Source: Mageeibacillus sp. UBA6980 (GTDB taxonomy: Bacteria > Bacillota > Clostridia > Saccharofermentanales > Saccharofermentanaceae). Taken from it: a DNA stretch of 42,517 nucleotides. Positions 26,405 through 33,581 of this stretch are shown piece after piece. The notes below the pieces were generated by a model, which did not search any database, was not told the origin of the DNA, and was given only the letters and a program-made list of their open reading frames with translations. Each line of letters begins with the position of its first letter. Position 1 is the first letter of the stretch. Position numbers and translations under genes: made by a program. The stretch is taken from the NCBI GenBank assembly GCA_002450095.1, contig DJYK01000007.1:1-42517 (forward strand), written 5' to 3'.

Positions 26405-26881
26405 TTATGTGATATTCTGAATGGTATTGGGTTCACTTTTTCTTTTTTGGTAAAAGACAAATCCATCCTCGATCTTTATAATACAGTATCCTAATCTTTG
26501 GTAAAAAGCATTTGTCCGTTCATTCCAACATGGGGTATCCAGATTAAACGCAACAGCCCATGGGAAATTCTTTTCTATGCATTCCATCAAACGAATTCCG
26601 TAACCCTTCCTATGATAGACACTGTCAATAAAAATCCTGCCAATATATACGCTTCTTTGTGTTTCATCCGGGAACACAATGGCAGCTCCTACCAAATCTT
26701 TTTCTATCATTGCCTGATACAAATGCCCCTCTCTGGCCATTTGTTCATGCCATTCTATCGAATCAAATCCGGGCGGACAATCACCTTTTGCTCCGCCAAC
26801 ATTTACATCTGTTTCAAAAGCTCTGATAGACATATCTACAATTTTTTCAACCTGACTTGCCTCCGCTTTGACAATATGCAT
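26405..26881 (-). CDS. GNAT-family N-acetyltransferase
   Basis: 158 residues starting at ATG 26881, which has AGGAG 7 bases upstream; the longer frame to 26911 lacks a site. The GNAT acetyl-CoA loop is seen as SVYHRKGYGIRLMECIEK (R-x-G-x-G-I), preceded by the YIGRIFID beta-4 strand and followed by the LDTPCWNERTNAFYQRLGY segment typical of beta-5/helix-4. The substrate is unknown. The gene is slightly more AT-rich in codon use than the rpo and fab genes, in keeping with an acquired region. Confidence 0.88.
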   Translation of the reverse strand: MHIVKAEASQVEKIVDMSIRAFETDVNVGGAKGDCPPGFDSIEWHEQMAREGHLYQAMIEKDLVGAAIVFPDETQRSVYIGRIFIDSVYHRKGYGIRLMECIEKNFPWAVAFNLDTPCWNERTNAFYQRLGYCIIKIEDGFVFYQKRKSEPNTIQNIT

Positions 26882-26967
26882 CCCACTTCTCCTAACTGTC
26901 ATTATCCTCATTATTTTGCTATTTTCAGTTGCGTTCGCCCCGGTTCAATCCCCATAACCCGTATGGA

Positions 26968-27098
26968 TCACGCCTTTACAGGCGGATGCCCTGCTTCCAT
27001 AAACCACTTATTCGGGAGTTTGCGGAATGTATCTGCAACAAGTCCCATTGCTGTTCTATCTGAGTCAGCGCATTTTTAAGCATTTCCTTTGTGACCAT
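26968..27098 (-). pseudogene. Small unknown gene with a one-base frameshift
   Basis: An ATG at 27098 with a GGAGAGGAG site about 10 bases upstream opens MVTKEMLK, then the frame is lost at a run of five A (27073-27077 on the plus strand as T). If one A is added, reading continues as ADSDRTAMGLVADTFRKLP and on through KWFMEAGHPPVKA to TGA at 26968, giving a plausible 43-residue protein. Without it, reading in the first frame stops after about 40 codons of less protein-like sequence. I do not recognise the family. It follows the CAT-like gene by 31 bases. Confidence 0.45.
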
Positions 27099-27129
27099 GA
27101 TCAGCAAAGCTCCTCTCCGGTTTTCTCTA

Positions 27130-27798
27130 CTACAGCTTTTTTTCATCATTGCAGAAAACTATCATTTCCTTCTCCAGCAGCCTGTACACATTTGCCACGA
27201 GAAATCCATCCGCTATCGCATGATTCAGGCGGACGCTCACCGGCATCATAAGTCTTCCGTTTTCCTCACGGTATTTTCCCCAGTTGATGATCGGAGCAAA
27301 ATGCAAATAACCGTCCGGCAGTTCAACATTCAGTGAATCATATGACATCCATGGAATATAAGATGCGTCAAACCAGTTAGGGTGATTCAACATATCCAAC
27401 CCGTATTCCCTTGTTTTCTTTGCGCGCTCCACATCATTCATAGAATTCCGGTAAAACACTTCATAGTCTTCATAATATGTCGTGTAGACCGGCGTACAGG
27501 TTTCCGTATCCTCATGAAAAACATACTGAATCGGATTTATGCTGTCATAGCAGATCAGCTCCTCCGACTGCCAGAGATAACCCATTTTGTAATCATCACG
27601 CGAGTTAAGCACCTTTGAGAGCAGATACAGAAAGTTGATGTAGAATTTAGTTCCTGTCTGCTCGGAATGCTCCACCAGATCAGTTACATCTATTCTCGCG
27701 GTCATAGAAGTTGAACACTTGCAATCTTCCGTAAAATGGCGGAATACTCCGCTCCGGTAATACACTGCTTTATCTACAATCTTATAATTCATATCCAT
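27130..27798 (-). CDS. Chloramphenicol acetyltransferase-like protein (CatA fold)
   Basis: About 222 residues. The CAT fold is followed throughout: RxxxFRHF near the start, CSTSMTARIDVT, KFYINFLYLLSKVLN, DDYKMGY, a PVYTTYYEDYEVFY stretch, and the active-site motif NHAIADGF, where His193 and Asp197 match catalytic His195 and Asp199 of type III CAT. The first His of the common HHxxxDG is Asn here. It would transfer acetyl from acetyl-CoA to chloramphenicol or a related hydroxyl compound, as a trimer in the cytoplasm; actual resistance is not proven. The start is uncertain: GTG 27813, ATG 27798 or ATG 27792. It closely follows a GNAT gene. Confidence 0.85.
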   Translation of the reverse strand: MDMNYKIVDKAVYYRSGVFRHFTEDCKCSTSMTARIDVTDLVEHSEQTGTKFYINFLYLLSKVLNSRDDYKMGYLWQSEELICYDSINPIQYVFHEDTETCTPVYTTYYEDYEVFYRNSMNDVERAKKTREYGLDMLNHPNWFDASYIPWMSYDSLNVELPDGYLHFAPIINWGKYREENGRLMMPVSVRLNHAIADGFLVANVYRLLEKEMIVFCNDEKKL

Positions 27799-27816
27799 AC
27801 GTCCCTTTCTCACCTT

Positions 27817-28350
27817 TCATAATACATATTCCATCTGTACATCAAATGGCTCCTCATCTGCAATCCGGGGTATTATCTCCTCAGCATGCACACATCCCAA
27901 TGCCTTATACGCAGCCTGAGATTCTTTTGATGAATGAGCGGAAATGTATAGCTTTTTTGCACCATGTCCCTTTGCCACCCCCGCTGCTGTCTCAAAAAGC
28001 TTTCTTCCAACTCCCATACCCCTGAATGGTTCTGATACTTGAAATGTAACAAGCTGGACATACTGTCCTTTTGTTCCTAATCTTTCCGTACCAATCGTGA
28101 TATATCCTATCAAATCCGTCTCTTCAAATGCCCCATAATCTATCATGTCCCCATATAGATTATTTGCTATTGCCGACGCTTCTTCTCTGCACTTATCAAG
28201 ACTCCATTCTTCCACAAATGAAACAGGCAGAAGAATCCAGTTTCCATCCACATTTCTTAGGCACTCCGTGACAACCTGATGCCTAACAAAGTTATCCAGT
28301 GAATGGGAATTAAAGTTATCTTCAGTTAGTCTCTCAACTCTTATTTCCAT
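27817..28350 (-). CDS. GNAT-family N-acetyltransferase
   Basis: 177 residues. The acetyl-CoA binding loop FRGMGVGRKLFETA (R-x-x-G-x-G) sits after a beta-4 strand VQLVTFQV, and KKLYISAHSSKESQAAYKALGCV matches the last part of the GNAT fold. The N-terminal portion (LRNVDGNWILLPVSFVEEWS) is shared with small acetyltransferases found next to resistance genes in Firmicutes. The substrate is unknown. It follows yjdF by 3 bases and precedes the CAT-like gene, so all three are likely co-expressed. Confidence 0.87.
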   Translation of the reverse strand: MEIRVERLTEDNFNSHSLDNFVRHQVVTECLRNVDGNWILLPVSFVEEWSLDKCREEASAIANNLYGDMIDYGAFEETDLIGYITIGTERLGTKGQYVQLVTFQVSEPFRGMGVGRKLFETAAGVAKGHGAKKLYISAHSSKESQAAYKALGCVHAEEIIPRIADEEPFDVQMEYVL

Positions 28351-28353
28351 ACC

Positions 28354-28770
28354 TCAATGTCCTTTATGTTTTTCTCTTTTCTTCATCTGTTTCAGTTCAA
28401 ACAGCCGCTGGCTCTCAGCATCCCTTTGTTCACGGCTTCTGACTTTCCGTTCCAGCTTATTCTGTTCTTGTTGTAATTTGAGTGCCTGCTGCGATTTAGT
28501 GCCTACGCCCGTCTCCAATGTCTGTTTTTTCGCATCACGCTGTGCCCTTTTAGGATTCTTCTTCGTATCCTTTACAACCGTTTTAACGGCCGGACTAAAC
28601 TGCAGATGATAATAGTTCCGATTGATAAACTCCAAAACCTCATAATCCTTCGGTTCCCCGCCAAATGTCACTTTAGCTACTGAAAGTTTTCTGTTTTCAA
28701 TTCTCTCAAAAACACCCACCCAGAACGGATCTTCAAAATATATCGTCAGTTTTCCGCTTACTCTATCCAT
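28354..28770 (-). CDS. yjdF: YjdF-family protein (DUF2992)
   Basis: 138 residues. The N-terminal half (about 1-70) has the YjdF pattern SGKLTIYFEDPFWVGVFERIE, KVTFGGEPKDYEVLEFI and LQFSP. The C-terminal half is a highly charged Lys/Arg/Gln coiled-coil-like tail (RAQRDAKKQ, LKLQQEQNKLERKV), as in the family. The function is unknown. In many Firmicutes the gene is controlled by the yjdF RNA motif that binds azaaromatic compounds; the bases just upstream here are instead the remains of other genes. Its ATG lies inside the end of a truncated phosphatidyltransferase frame. Confidence 0.88.
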   Translation of the reverse strand: MDRVSGKLTIYFEDPFWVGVFERIENRKLSVAKVTFGGEPKDYEVLEFINRNYYHLQFSPAVKTVVKDTKKNPKRAQRDAKKQTLETGVGTKSQQALKLQQEQNKLERKVRSREQRDAESQRLFELKQMKKREKHKGH

Positions 28771-28856
28771 TGCTCTTCATCCCCCCAGATTCCGTAGGGA
28801 CAAAGCAGGAGTGCCGCACTCACAAGGATTCTTATTCCTGTTATTACATTTGCCAT
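28758..28856 (-). pseudogene. N-terminal remnant of a CDP-alcohol phosphatidyltransferase
   Basis: ATG 28856 begins MANVITGIRILVSAALLLCP, the typical first helix of small PgsA-like CDP-alcohol phosphatidyltransferases. The sequence then changes abruptly and ends after 32 codons inside the start of yjdF. The CDP-alcohol motif and all later helices are missing, so it is a broken gene whose 3' part was deleted. It overlaps the stop of the DUF3795 remnant, as in the intact gene pair it probably came from. Confidence 0.6.
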
Positions 28857-29051
28857 CATACGCTTCCGGCATTTTCAAGCCTGCCACGTGCATCAGGATT
28901 GTTCCCTATAATTGCTCCTACCTTTTCGCACGACTTCATTTCCGGACAGCCACCACAGGTCTCCATCTGTTTTTCTCTCGCACACTGTCTGATCGGACAT
29001 AAAGAATCGCAGTACACTGTCCAGCCCGCAATACGCAATATATTCATTCAT
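28856..29051 (-). pseudogene. DUF3795 gene with internal deletion and frameshift
   Basis: ATG 29051, with GGGAGG 9 bases upstream, starts MNEYIAYCGLD, the N-terminus usual for DUF3795 proteins. Within a dozen codons the frame breaks. In the next frame the C-terminal half of the same family follows: YCDSLCPIRQCA, METCGGCPEMKSCEKVGAII and GNNPDARGRLENA, with its cysteine-rich metal site. The middle, normally including GC..DG.K, is absent. This is best explained by an internal deletion that also changed the frame. The remaining 3' frame is open from ATG 29047, so a short Cys-rich peptide could still be made. Confidence 0.62.
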
Positions 29052-29092
29052 GATCAAGTCCTCCCACGTCGCCTATGACTCCGTGTTTTTGT

Positions 29093-29680
29093 TCACTTTT
29101 TCATATATACCTTACAAAAATGCCGTAAATGCTTTTCGATGTGTTCCATGCATTCTTCCTCACATTGCGGCTGTCTGTCTGACTTTGCAATCTGCAGAAC
29201 AGCCGGTGCTGTAAGTTCTACCGCAAGCAACTCCGGATCATCATTCTTAACGATACCTTCATCCATCATACCTTTGATGATCTTTGCAAACATCCTCTGT
29301 ATCCCGTCCAGCTGATGCCTGGTAGTAACCTCGGAAATCCTTTCATTCCTGAACTGTTCCTGGACAAGAAGCATCCTTATCTTGCGAATCATGGGATCCC
29401 GCATTGTGAACGAGATTCTTTCCATCGTCACCTTAATAAACTCTTCCCGGTCCTTTGGTATCTTTCCGATATTATTTTCAGACCCAAACATTTCCTCATA
29501 CCGTTCCTCCGCCACATCTATCAGGGCATTTAAAATCTCTTCCTTCCCCTTATAGTGCTTATAGAGGGAAGGTCCCTTGATGCCGACACGTTCAGCAATC
29601 AGATCTACGCCGGTTCCGTTATATCCGTACTCAGCAAACAGCGTTAATGCTTCATCCAGTATTCTTTGCTTTGTTGACAT
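29093..29680 (-). CDS. TetR/AcrR-family transcriptional regulator
   Basis: 195 residues. The N-terminal helix-turn-helix (about 3-60) is typical: STKQRILDEALTLFAEYGYNGTGVDLIAERVGIKGPSLYKHYKGKEEIL. The C-terminal ligand domain is helical and variable, with a Cys pair (QPQCEEECMEH) near the end. It is the first gene of the accessory row and its promoter overlaps a palindrome that it probably binds, so it likely represses itself and the genes that follow. The inducing ligand is unknown; the downstream acetyltransferases and yjdF hint at a toxic small molecule. Confidence 0.92.
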   Translation of the reverse strand: MSTKQRILDEALTLFAEYGYNGTGVDLIAERVGIKGPSLYKHYKGKEEILNALIDVAEERYEEMFGSENNIGKIPKDREEFIKVTMERISFTMRDPMIRKIRMLLVQEQFRNERISEVTTRHQLDGIQRMFAKIIKGMMDEGIVKNDDPELLAVELTAPAVLQIAKSDRQPQCEEECMEHIEKHLRHFCKVYMKK

Positions 29681-29698
29681 GATATCCTCTCAATCTCC

Positions 29699-29746
29699 GC
29701 TAACGAAAGTTAGCCTTACTGTAGCTATAAATCGTTAGCTTGTCAA
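29699..29746 (-). promoter_or_regulatory. Promoter and palindromic operator of the tetR operon
   Basis: Minus strand: perfect -35 TTGACA (29741-29746), 17-base spacer, -10 TACAGT (29718-29723). Downstream lies the inverted repeat GCTAAC-TTTC-GTTAGC (29699-29714), and a third GCTAAC is at 29734-29739, directly after the -35. The arrangement is typical of TetR self-repression. Confidence 0.78.
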
Positions 29747-29763
29747 GTTTTTCTCCGGAAACG

Positions 29764-29808
29764 TAAAAAGCCTGCAAGCATAAGGATTTCTCCCAACACC
29801 TGCAGGCT
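29764..29808 (-). terminator. Probable rho-independent terminator
   Basis: Perfect 8-bp stem AGCCTGCA/TGCAGGCT (29801-29808 with 29769-29776 on the plus strand) with a 24-base loop, followed on the minus strand by a run of five T. It would stop transcripts coming from the fab side before the tetR promoter. Confidence 0.65.
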
Positions 29809-29829
29809 CAATAACGATTCGTTATTCAG

Positions 29830-29997
29830 TTAAACTCTCTTCACAAAATCAAGGCTCAGCCAGCCTATTCCAGATTTCAGTCTTCCCCATCCGGCTGAAG
29901 ATCCATTCCCGGACTTTACTTCCACAATGGTATAAACACCGAGCGGACAGACAAAGTAATCGATCTTCTTCAGCCTGACGAGTAGTGACTGAAATGT
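29830..29997 (-). pseudogene. C-terminal remnant of an SH3-domain cell-wall hydrolase
   Basis: One minus-strand frame reads KKIDYFVCPLGVYTIVEVK, then WGRLKSGIGWLSLDFVKRV and a stop at 29830. This is the last half of a bacterial SH3b domain, of the kind at the end of amidases, lysozymes or phage lysins of Clostridia. No start codon or catalytic domain is present upstream, where the sequence becomes unrelated. The longer open frame on the same strand (to 30094) is out of phase with this similarity and is not a gene. It is a decayed end of a phage or wall-hydrolase gene. Confidence 0.6.
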
Positions 29998-30096
29998 TGA
30001 CAGACTCGTTCAACCAGTCACACTTTTGGTCACTGAGAGGGTATTGTAGTGCTTTGTAGCTGTTTTGAGCAGGAAACAATTTATTTTTGAACAATT

Positions 30097-30142
30097 AGAG
30101 GTTGCCTCTCAGTGAACTTACATCACTTTTGAGACAACCTCT
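30097..30142 (-). terminator. Long imperfect hairpin after fabZ (terminator or mobile-element relic)
   Basis: About 30 bases after the fabZ stop, the arms AGAGGTTG and CAACCTCT (8 bp) are extended by CTC/GAG and an inner AGTGA/TCACT pair, giving a 46-base structure. Only a weak U-run follows on the minus strand. It may end the fab transcript or be a mobile-element relic. Confidence 0.5.
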
Positions 30143-30172
30143 GTGTATTAATTCTTGTAGGCTTTATATTGA

Positions 30173-30607
30173 TCAGACCATGATCGCGAACTTCAAAGTG
30201 CACTGAACGGCAACCTTGCCGTCAACAGTTGCGGTAGCTTCGCCGACGCCCATAGGACCTCTTACCTGAGTGATCTTTGTCTCAAGTCTTAATGTATCAC
30301 CGGGTGTGACCTGCTTTCTGAACTTGCACTTGTCGATACCTGCAAAGACTGCGATCTTGCCCTTGAACTCCTCCTGTGAAAGGATTGCAACAGCACCTGT
30401 CTGAGCAAGAGCCTCTACGATCAGAACGCCCGGCATGATGGGATACTCGGGGAAGTGTCCTCTGAAGAATGACTCATCGTAAGTTACGTTCTTGATAGCA
30501 ACGCAGTACTCGCCCGGAACATAATCCTCTACCTTGTCGATGAGAAGGAAGGGGTGTCTGTGGGGGATGATCTCCATAATGCCCTTTGTATCAAGTGAGT
30601 TAGCCAT
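30173..30607 (-). CDS. fabZ: 3-hydroxyacyl-[acyl-carrier-protein] dehydratase FabZ
   Basis: 144 residues, the normal hot-dog fold length. The conserved HRHPFLLID opening and the active site FRGHFPEYPIMPGVLIVEALAQ, with His51 and Glu65, are intact. It dehydrates 3-hydroxyacyl-ACP to trans-2-enoyl-ACP in the elongation cycle. AAGGAG lies 11 bases before ATG 30607. It is the last gene of the fab operon, 29 bases after fabF. Confidence 0.97.
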   Translation of the reverse strand: MANSLDTKGIMEIIPHRHPFLLIDKVEDYVPGEYCVAIKNVTYDESFFRGHFPEYPIMPGVLIVEALAQTGAVAILSQEEFKGKIAVFAGIDKCKFRKQVTPGDTLRLETKITQVRGPMGVGEATATVDGKVAVQCTLKFAIMV

Positions 30608-30636
30608 AGTAGTAAGTCTCCTTTTCGATATGGTGC

Positions 30637-31872
30637 TTATGCTTCGTACTTCTTAAGAAGAAGTGTAGCATTATGTCCGCCGAAGCCCAAAGAGTTGCTC
30701 ATGGCGTAGTTGATGTCAAGCGAGCGGCCCTCGCCCATTGTGTAGTCGAGGTCGCACTCGTCGTCAGGCTCTGTAAGACCTGATGTGACGTGGATATAGG
30801 AATCAAGTATAGACTTAACACATACGATGAACTCGACTCCGCCCGCGCCTCCGAGGAGGTGTCCGATCATGGACTTGGTGGAGTTGATGGCAACCTTCTT
30901 GGCAGCATCGCCGAATGCATACTTGATGCCTCTTGTCTCGAAAAGGTCATTGTGGTGCGTGGAAGTTCCGTGAGCGTTGATGTACTCGACCTGATCGGGT
31001 GTGATGCCGGCTTCCCTCATTGCAGCCTTCATGGCCTCGCCTGCACCGGAACCGTCCTCGGCAGGTGATGTGATGTGGAAAGCATCGTTTGTAGCACCGT
31101 AACCTACGACCTCAGCGTAGATGTGAGCGCCTCTTGCCTTTGCATGCTCGAGCTCCTCGAGAACTACGACACCGGCACCCTCGCCGATTACAAAACCGTC
31201 TCTGTTCTTGTCGAACGGTCTTGAGCAGGTGTCAGGATCCATGTTAGTGGAAAGTGCTGTCATGTTGGTAAAGCCCTGAACGCCCAGAGGGCAGATGGCT
31301 GCTTCAGAACCGCCTGCTACCATTACGTCAGCATCGTCGAACTTTATTGCCCTGAATGCATCTCCTATTGAGTGTGAACCTGAAGCGCAGGCCGTAACGA
31401 TAGCCACGTTCTTGCCCTTCATGCCGTACATGATCGAGATATTAGCGGAAGCCATGTTGGCGATCATCACAGGGATATAAAGAGGGCTCACCTTCTTGCC
31501 TTCCATAAGCTTAGTGTGTTCCCTCTCATTAGCCTGCATGGATCCGATTCCCGAGCTTACGATAACGCCTACTCTGTAAGGGTTCTCGTTCTCCATATTA
31601 AGACCTGCATCCTCAACGGCTTCCTTGGCAGCTGCGCAGGCGAACTGTGAGAATCTCTCCATTCTCTTTGCTGTCTTGAAGTCCATGTACTTTGTAGGGT
31701 CGAAGTCCTTGACCTCGGCACACATCTTAGCCTTGTAACCCGTGCAGTCGAAGGCAGTGATCTCACCGAAGGCACGCTTGCCTTCCTTAAGGCCGTTCCA
31801 GAAGCACTCTACTCCCTCACCTAAGGGGGTGATGGCGCCCATTCCTGTTACTACAACTCTTCTTCCGTCCAT
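30637..31872 (-). CDS. fabF: 3-oxoacyl-[acyl-carrier-protein] synthase II FabF
   Basis: 411 residues with the full Cys-His-His triad: Cys162 (TACASGSH), His301 (NAHGTSTHHND) and His338 (KSMIGHLLGGAGG). It condenses malonyl-ACP with acyl-ACP during chain elongation. The spacing to fabG is 24 bases with a GGAG site before ATG 31872. As fabB is absent here, this is the elongation synthase of the cluster. Confidence 0.98.
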   Translation of the reverse strand: MDGRRVVVTGMGAITPLGEGVECFWNGLKEGKRAFGEITAFDCTGYKAKMCAEVKDFDPTKYMDFKTAKRMERFSQFACAAAKEAVEDAGLNMENENPYRVGVIVSSGIGSMQANEREHTKLMEGKKVSPLYIPVMIANMASANISIMYGMKGKNVAIVTACASGSHSIGDAFRAIKFDDADVMVAGGSEAAICPLGVQGFTNMTALSTNMDPDTCSRPFDKNRDGFVIGEGAGVVVLEELEHAKARGAHIYAEVVGYGATNDAFHITSPAEDGSGAGEAMKAAMREAGITPDQVEYINAHGTSTHHNDLFETRGIKYAFGDAAKKVAINSTKSMIGHLLGGAGGVEFIVCVKSILDSYIHVTSGLTEPDDECDLDYTMGEGRSLDINYAMSNSLGFGGHNATLLLKKYEA

Positions 31873-31896
31873 TCTCTTATTCTCCGATTTCTATAA

Positions 31897-32634
31897 TTAC
31901 ATGTGCATTCCGCCGTCTACGGAAAGAACCTGACCTGTGATGTAGGAAGCATCATCAGATACGAGGAATCCTACGGCATTCGCGATATCCTCAACCTGGC
32001 CGTAACGCTTCAGAGGGATACCTGCGAGCATCTGCTCCTTAACCTTCTCAGGGAGCACGTCTGTCATGGGTGTCTGAACGAATCCGGGAGCGATGGCATT
32101 ACATGTGATGTTCTTGCCTGCATACTCTCTTGCGGCACTCTTTGTGATACCGATGACGCCTGCCTTAGATGCAGAGTAGTTGACCTGGCATGCATTTCCC
32201 TCGAGTCCTACGATGGAGGAGATCGATACGATGCGGCCGTACTTCTGCTTGCTCATTACGGGAACAACCTCACGGAAGAAGTTGTATGTACCCTTGAGGT
32301 TAACTGCGATAACAGCGTCAAAATCCTCTTCCTTCATTCTTACGAGGAAGCCGTCTCTTGTGATGCCTGCGTTGTTTACGAGAGCATCGATGGAGCCGAA
32401 TGTTGCTGCTACATCTGCAACTGTCTCCTTAACGGACTCGGAGCTTGAGACGTCGCATCTGTAAGCCTTTGTCTCAACGCCGTATTCCTTCTTGATCTCG
32501 TCAGCTGTCTCCTGTGAGCCCTCGATGGGACATGCATCTACAACTGCGATGTTGTAGCCCATCTTAGCAAGCTTTGTTGCGATAGCCTTGCCGATTCCTC
32601 TTGCGCTTCCTGTTACGATTGCTGTCTTTGCCAT
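31897..32634 (-). CDS. fabG: 3-oxoacyl-[acyl-carrier-protein] reductase FabG
   Basis: 245 residues of a classical SDR. It has the TGSARGIGKA cofactor loop, NNAG (87-90), and the catalytic Ser140, Tyr153, Lys157 set. The C-terminus SVDGGMHM is typical of FabG. It reduces 3-oxoacyl-ACP with NADPH. AAGGAGA lies 11 bases before the ATG. It sits between fabD and fabF, as in many Firmicutes fab operons. Confidence 0.97.
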   Translation of the reverse strand: MAKTAIVTGSARGIGKAIATKLAKMGYNIAVVDACPIEGSQETADEIKKEYGVETKAYRCDVSSSESVKETVADVAATFGSIDALVNNAGITRDGFLVRMKEEDFDAVIAVNLKGTYNFFREVVPVMSKQKYGRIVSISSIVGLEGNACQVNYSASKAGVIGITKSAAREYAGKNITCNAIAPGFVQTPMTDVLPEKVKEQMLAGIPLKRYGQVEDIANAVGFLVSDDASYITGQVLSVDGGMHM

Positions 32635-32651
32635 TTTGGTAAGTCTCCTTA

Positions 32652-33581
32652 TTATGCTTCGAGTGCCTTGAGGTTCTCTTTGAGAGCCTCGGCGTCTTCT
32701 ACTGTTGATACGTTGATAACGGGAATCTCCGGGATAGTCTTCTTGACGAATCCCGCGATAGTCTTTCCGGGACCTATCTCGATAAGAACATCCACACCTA
32801 ACTGCTTGAACTTAAGAAGTGTCTGCTCCCACATAACGGATGAGTAGACCTGCTTCTCAAGAAGCTCTCTCGTGTTTGATGTATCTTCGATAACTTCCGC
32901 ATTGAAGTTCGCAATATACGGGATCTTAAGATCAGAGATCTTCGCTTTATCGAGCTCTACGCGAAGCTTCTCACCCGCGCCCTTCAGCATAGGTGAGTGG
33001 AAAGGACCCGAGACCTTAAGTTCAACAGCCTTCTTCGCGCCCTGCTCGGTGAGCTTCTCCATACCCTCGTGAACTGCATCCTTCTCGCCCGTTATTACGA
33101 TCTGTCCGGGGCAGTTGTAGTTGGCAACTTCCGCTCCGTCGATCTTCTCGATAGTCTCCTCGACAGTCTCCTTCGGAAGAGCGATAATGGCTGCCATCGT
33201 GCCCTGACCTGCGGGAACGAATGAACTCATGAGGTTACCTCTGATCCTCGTAAGCCTTACCGCATCGGAGAAGGTCATAGCGCCCGCCGTTACGAGTGCG
33301 CAGTACTCACCGAGCGAGAGACCGGCAGTGATATCAGGCTTAACGCCCAAGTCCTCGATAGCTTTTGTCATGATGGAACAAGCCGTTACGAGACAGGGCT
33401 GTGTGTACTCCGTTACATGGATATCCTCATTCTCTTCAAAGAGGATCTTCTCCATATCAAAACCCGAAGCTGCGGTCGCCTCTTTGATCATGTCCTTTGC
33501 CCAGTCGTACTTCTCCACGAAGTCCTGAGCCATTCCGACCTTCTGAACGCCCTGTCCGGGATAAACAAATGCGATCTTCAT
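32652..33581 (-). CDS. fabD: Malonyl-CoA:ACP transacylase FabD
   Basis: 309 residues. FVYPGQGVQKVGM opens the protein, the nucleophile Ser89 lies in GLSLGEYCAL and His195 in VSGPFHSPML. It loads malonyl groups onto the acyl carrier protein. The ATG overlaps the last base of the fabK stop (TGATG), and AAGGAGA is inside fabK, so translation is coupled. Confidence 0.97.
   Translation of the reverse strand: MKIAFVYPGQGVQKVGMAQDFVEKYDWAKDMIKEATAASGFDMEKILFEENEDIHVTEYTQPCLVTACSIMTKAIEDLGVKPDITAGLSLGEYCALVTAGAMTFSDAVRLTRIRGNLMSSFVPAGQGTMAAIIALPKETVEETIEKIDGAEVANYNCPGQIVITGEKDAVHEGMEKLTEQGAKKAVELKVSGPFHSPMLKGAGEKLRVELDKAKISDLKIPYIANFNAEVIEDTSNTRELLEKQVYSSVMWEQTLLKFKQLGVDVLIEIGPGKTIAGFVKKTIPEIPVINVSTVEDAEALKENLKALEA

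Noticed and set aside
28771..28860. yjdF riboswitch before the DUF2992 gene
   Set aside because: The bases upstream of yjdF are accounted for as the coding start of a truncated phosphatidyltransferase; no conserved riboswitch stems were found by eye.
29849..30094. 81-codon minus-strand frame
   Set aside because: It runs out of phase with the clear SH3 similarity in the same bases and has no recognisable content of its own.
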